Positions 51,977-52,464 of a stretch of 52,464 bases of DNA are shown here, piece after piece. Source of the stretch: an uncultured Geobacteraceae bacterium (GTDB taxonomy: Bacteria > Desulfobacterota > Desulfuromonadia > Geobacterales > Pseudopelobacteraceae); contig CAIQWT010000098.1 of assembly GCA_903875605.1 (NCBI GenBank), positions 1 through 52,464 on the forward strand, in the 5' to 3' direction. The notes below the pieces were generated by a model that was not told where the DNA came from, searched no databases, and worked only from the letters and a program-made list of their open reading frames with translations. Each line of letters opens with the position of its first letter. Position 1 is the first letter of the stretch. Made by a program: the position numbers and the translations under genes.

Positions 51977-52464
51977 TGTGCGGACGTTTTGTTACCATAA
52001 TTCCTTATGAGGAACTGAAAGCGATTTTTGACATTATCGAGAGTAAAGTACGTCCTGAACCTCGTTATAATGTTGCCCCCACCCAGACTGTTGGCGTAAT
52101 CCGCCAAGCAGCCGATTCAACCAATCACTATGACCAGTTGAAGTGGGGACTGGTGCCGTCATGGTCAACTGATCCATCAAAGGGAGCTTCACTGATAAAT
52201 GCCAGGTCGGAAACTGTCGCCGCAAAACCTTCATTCCGTCACGCAATCAAGAAGAACCGCTGCATTATCCCCGTTTCAGGATTTTATGAGTGGAGCCATA
52301 CCGGCACTGAAAAAATCCCGCATTACATCCACCTTGTAAATAATCAGATAATGCCACTGGCGGGGATATGGGAATATTGGTCTGACCCGACAGGTGCGGT
52401 TCTGGAAACTTTCTCAATATTGACAACAAAGGCAAACATGAAGCTTGAAGCACTCCATGAACGG
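51976..52464 (+). CDS. SRAP (HMCES/YedK-like) domain protein, partial at window end
   Basis: ATG 51976 shares its A with the previous TGA. The frame is open for 163 codons to the window edge. It starts MCGRFVTIIPYEE, with the catalytic Cys2 exposed after Met removal, followed by PRYNVAPTQTVGVIR, WGLVPSW, NARSETVAAKPSFR, CIIPVSGFYEW (catalytic Glu) and the end of the seen part LEALHER (the His of the H-x-R/M site). SRAP proteins form a thiazolidine crosslink with abasic sites in single-stranded DNA and shield them. Only the last part of the domain is missing. It is often found in defence and SOS-linked clusters. Confidence 0.9.
   Translation, partial: MCGRFVTIIPYEELKAIFDIIESKVRPEPRYNVAPTQTVGVIRQAADSTNHYDQLKWGLVPSWSTDPSKGASLINARSETVAAKPSFRHAIKKNRCIIPVSGFYEWSHTGTEKIPHYIHLVNNQIMPLAGIWEYWSDPTGAVLETFSILTTKANMKLEALHER

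Noticed and set aside
1-52464. CRISPR arrays, tRNA and rRNA genes, complete insertion sequences
   Set aside because: No regularly spaced repeats, cloverleaf-like segments, rRNA sequence or intact transposase were seen on either strand.

Overview
The window looks like a chromosomal segment of a Geobacter-like deltaproteobacterium (Desulfuromonadia). This is inferred from the gene families, not from a search: a PxxKW cysteine-rich protein, CheV, a PocR-type sensor kinase, an HD-GYP protein, a Cache/CZB chemoreceptor, a chorismate-pathway DAHP synthase of the short ferredoxin-domain type and a branched-chain amino-acid ABC transporter. No tRNA, rRNA or CRISPR array was seen.

Positions 1-9307 are mostly housekeeping and signalling genes. 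They include the end of a PxxKW gene behind a perfect palindrome, and trpG and trpE split by a frameshifted DUF6933 gene. cheV follows, then a DAHP synthase gene behind what reads as a ribosome-mediated attenuator: a 28-codon leader with ten Phe/Tyr/Trp codons, an antiterminator and a terminator. After these come a GAF/HD-GYP protein, a small exported protein, dGTPase and a YfbR-like HD nucleotidase. Positions 9427-15651 (minus strand) are a five-gene transport operon: binding protein, LivH, a LivM-LivG fusion, LivF and an MFS carrier.

Positions 15652-26580 are a worn accessory region. An intact PocR-PAS-PAS-histidine kinase-receiver protein lies beside the remnant of a second PocR/receiver gene. 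There is a MaoC-like hotdog protein and a chemoreceptor. A chemoreceptor 5' end is joined out of frame to a TPR-caspase gene missing both ends. Several small unknown genes and an unknown 283-residue protein complete the region.

Positions 26545-50837 are a dense defence island, all on the plus strand. A promoter and a ribbon-helix-helix gene lead into a DUF1998-type superfamily 2 helicase, a DrmD-like SNF2 helicase, a large Eco57I-type adenine methyltransferase and a small PD-(D/E)xK-like nuclease. Next comes a complete type II CBASS: CD-NTase, Cap2 (E2-E1), Cap3 (JAB) and Cap5 (HNH-SAVED). A 93-residue unknown, a 546-residue unknown and an 867-residue phospholipase D-type protein follow. An AbiEi/AbiEii system then follows, whose AbiEii carries an apparent WYL-like domain and a zinc ribbon. 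The helicase/SNF2/methylase genes and the 546-residue/PLD pair resemble DISARM- or Druantia-like modification-linked systems without matching a textbook layout. The CBASS genes sit in the middle as if nested. This array is the best candidate for an undescribed system.

Positions 50885-52464 hold an IHF/HU-like protein, a dual-specificity-phosphatase-like protein, a small unknown protein and the first 163 codons of an SRAP (HMCES/YedK) protein cut by the window edge.
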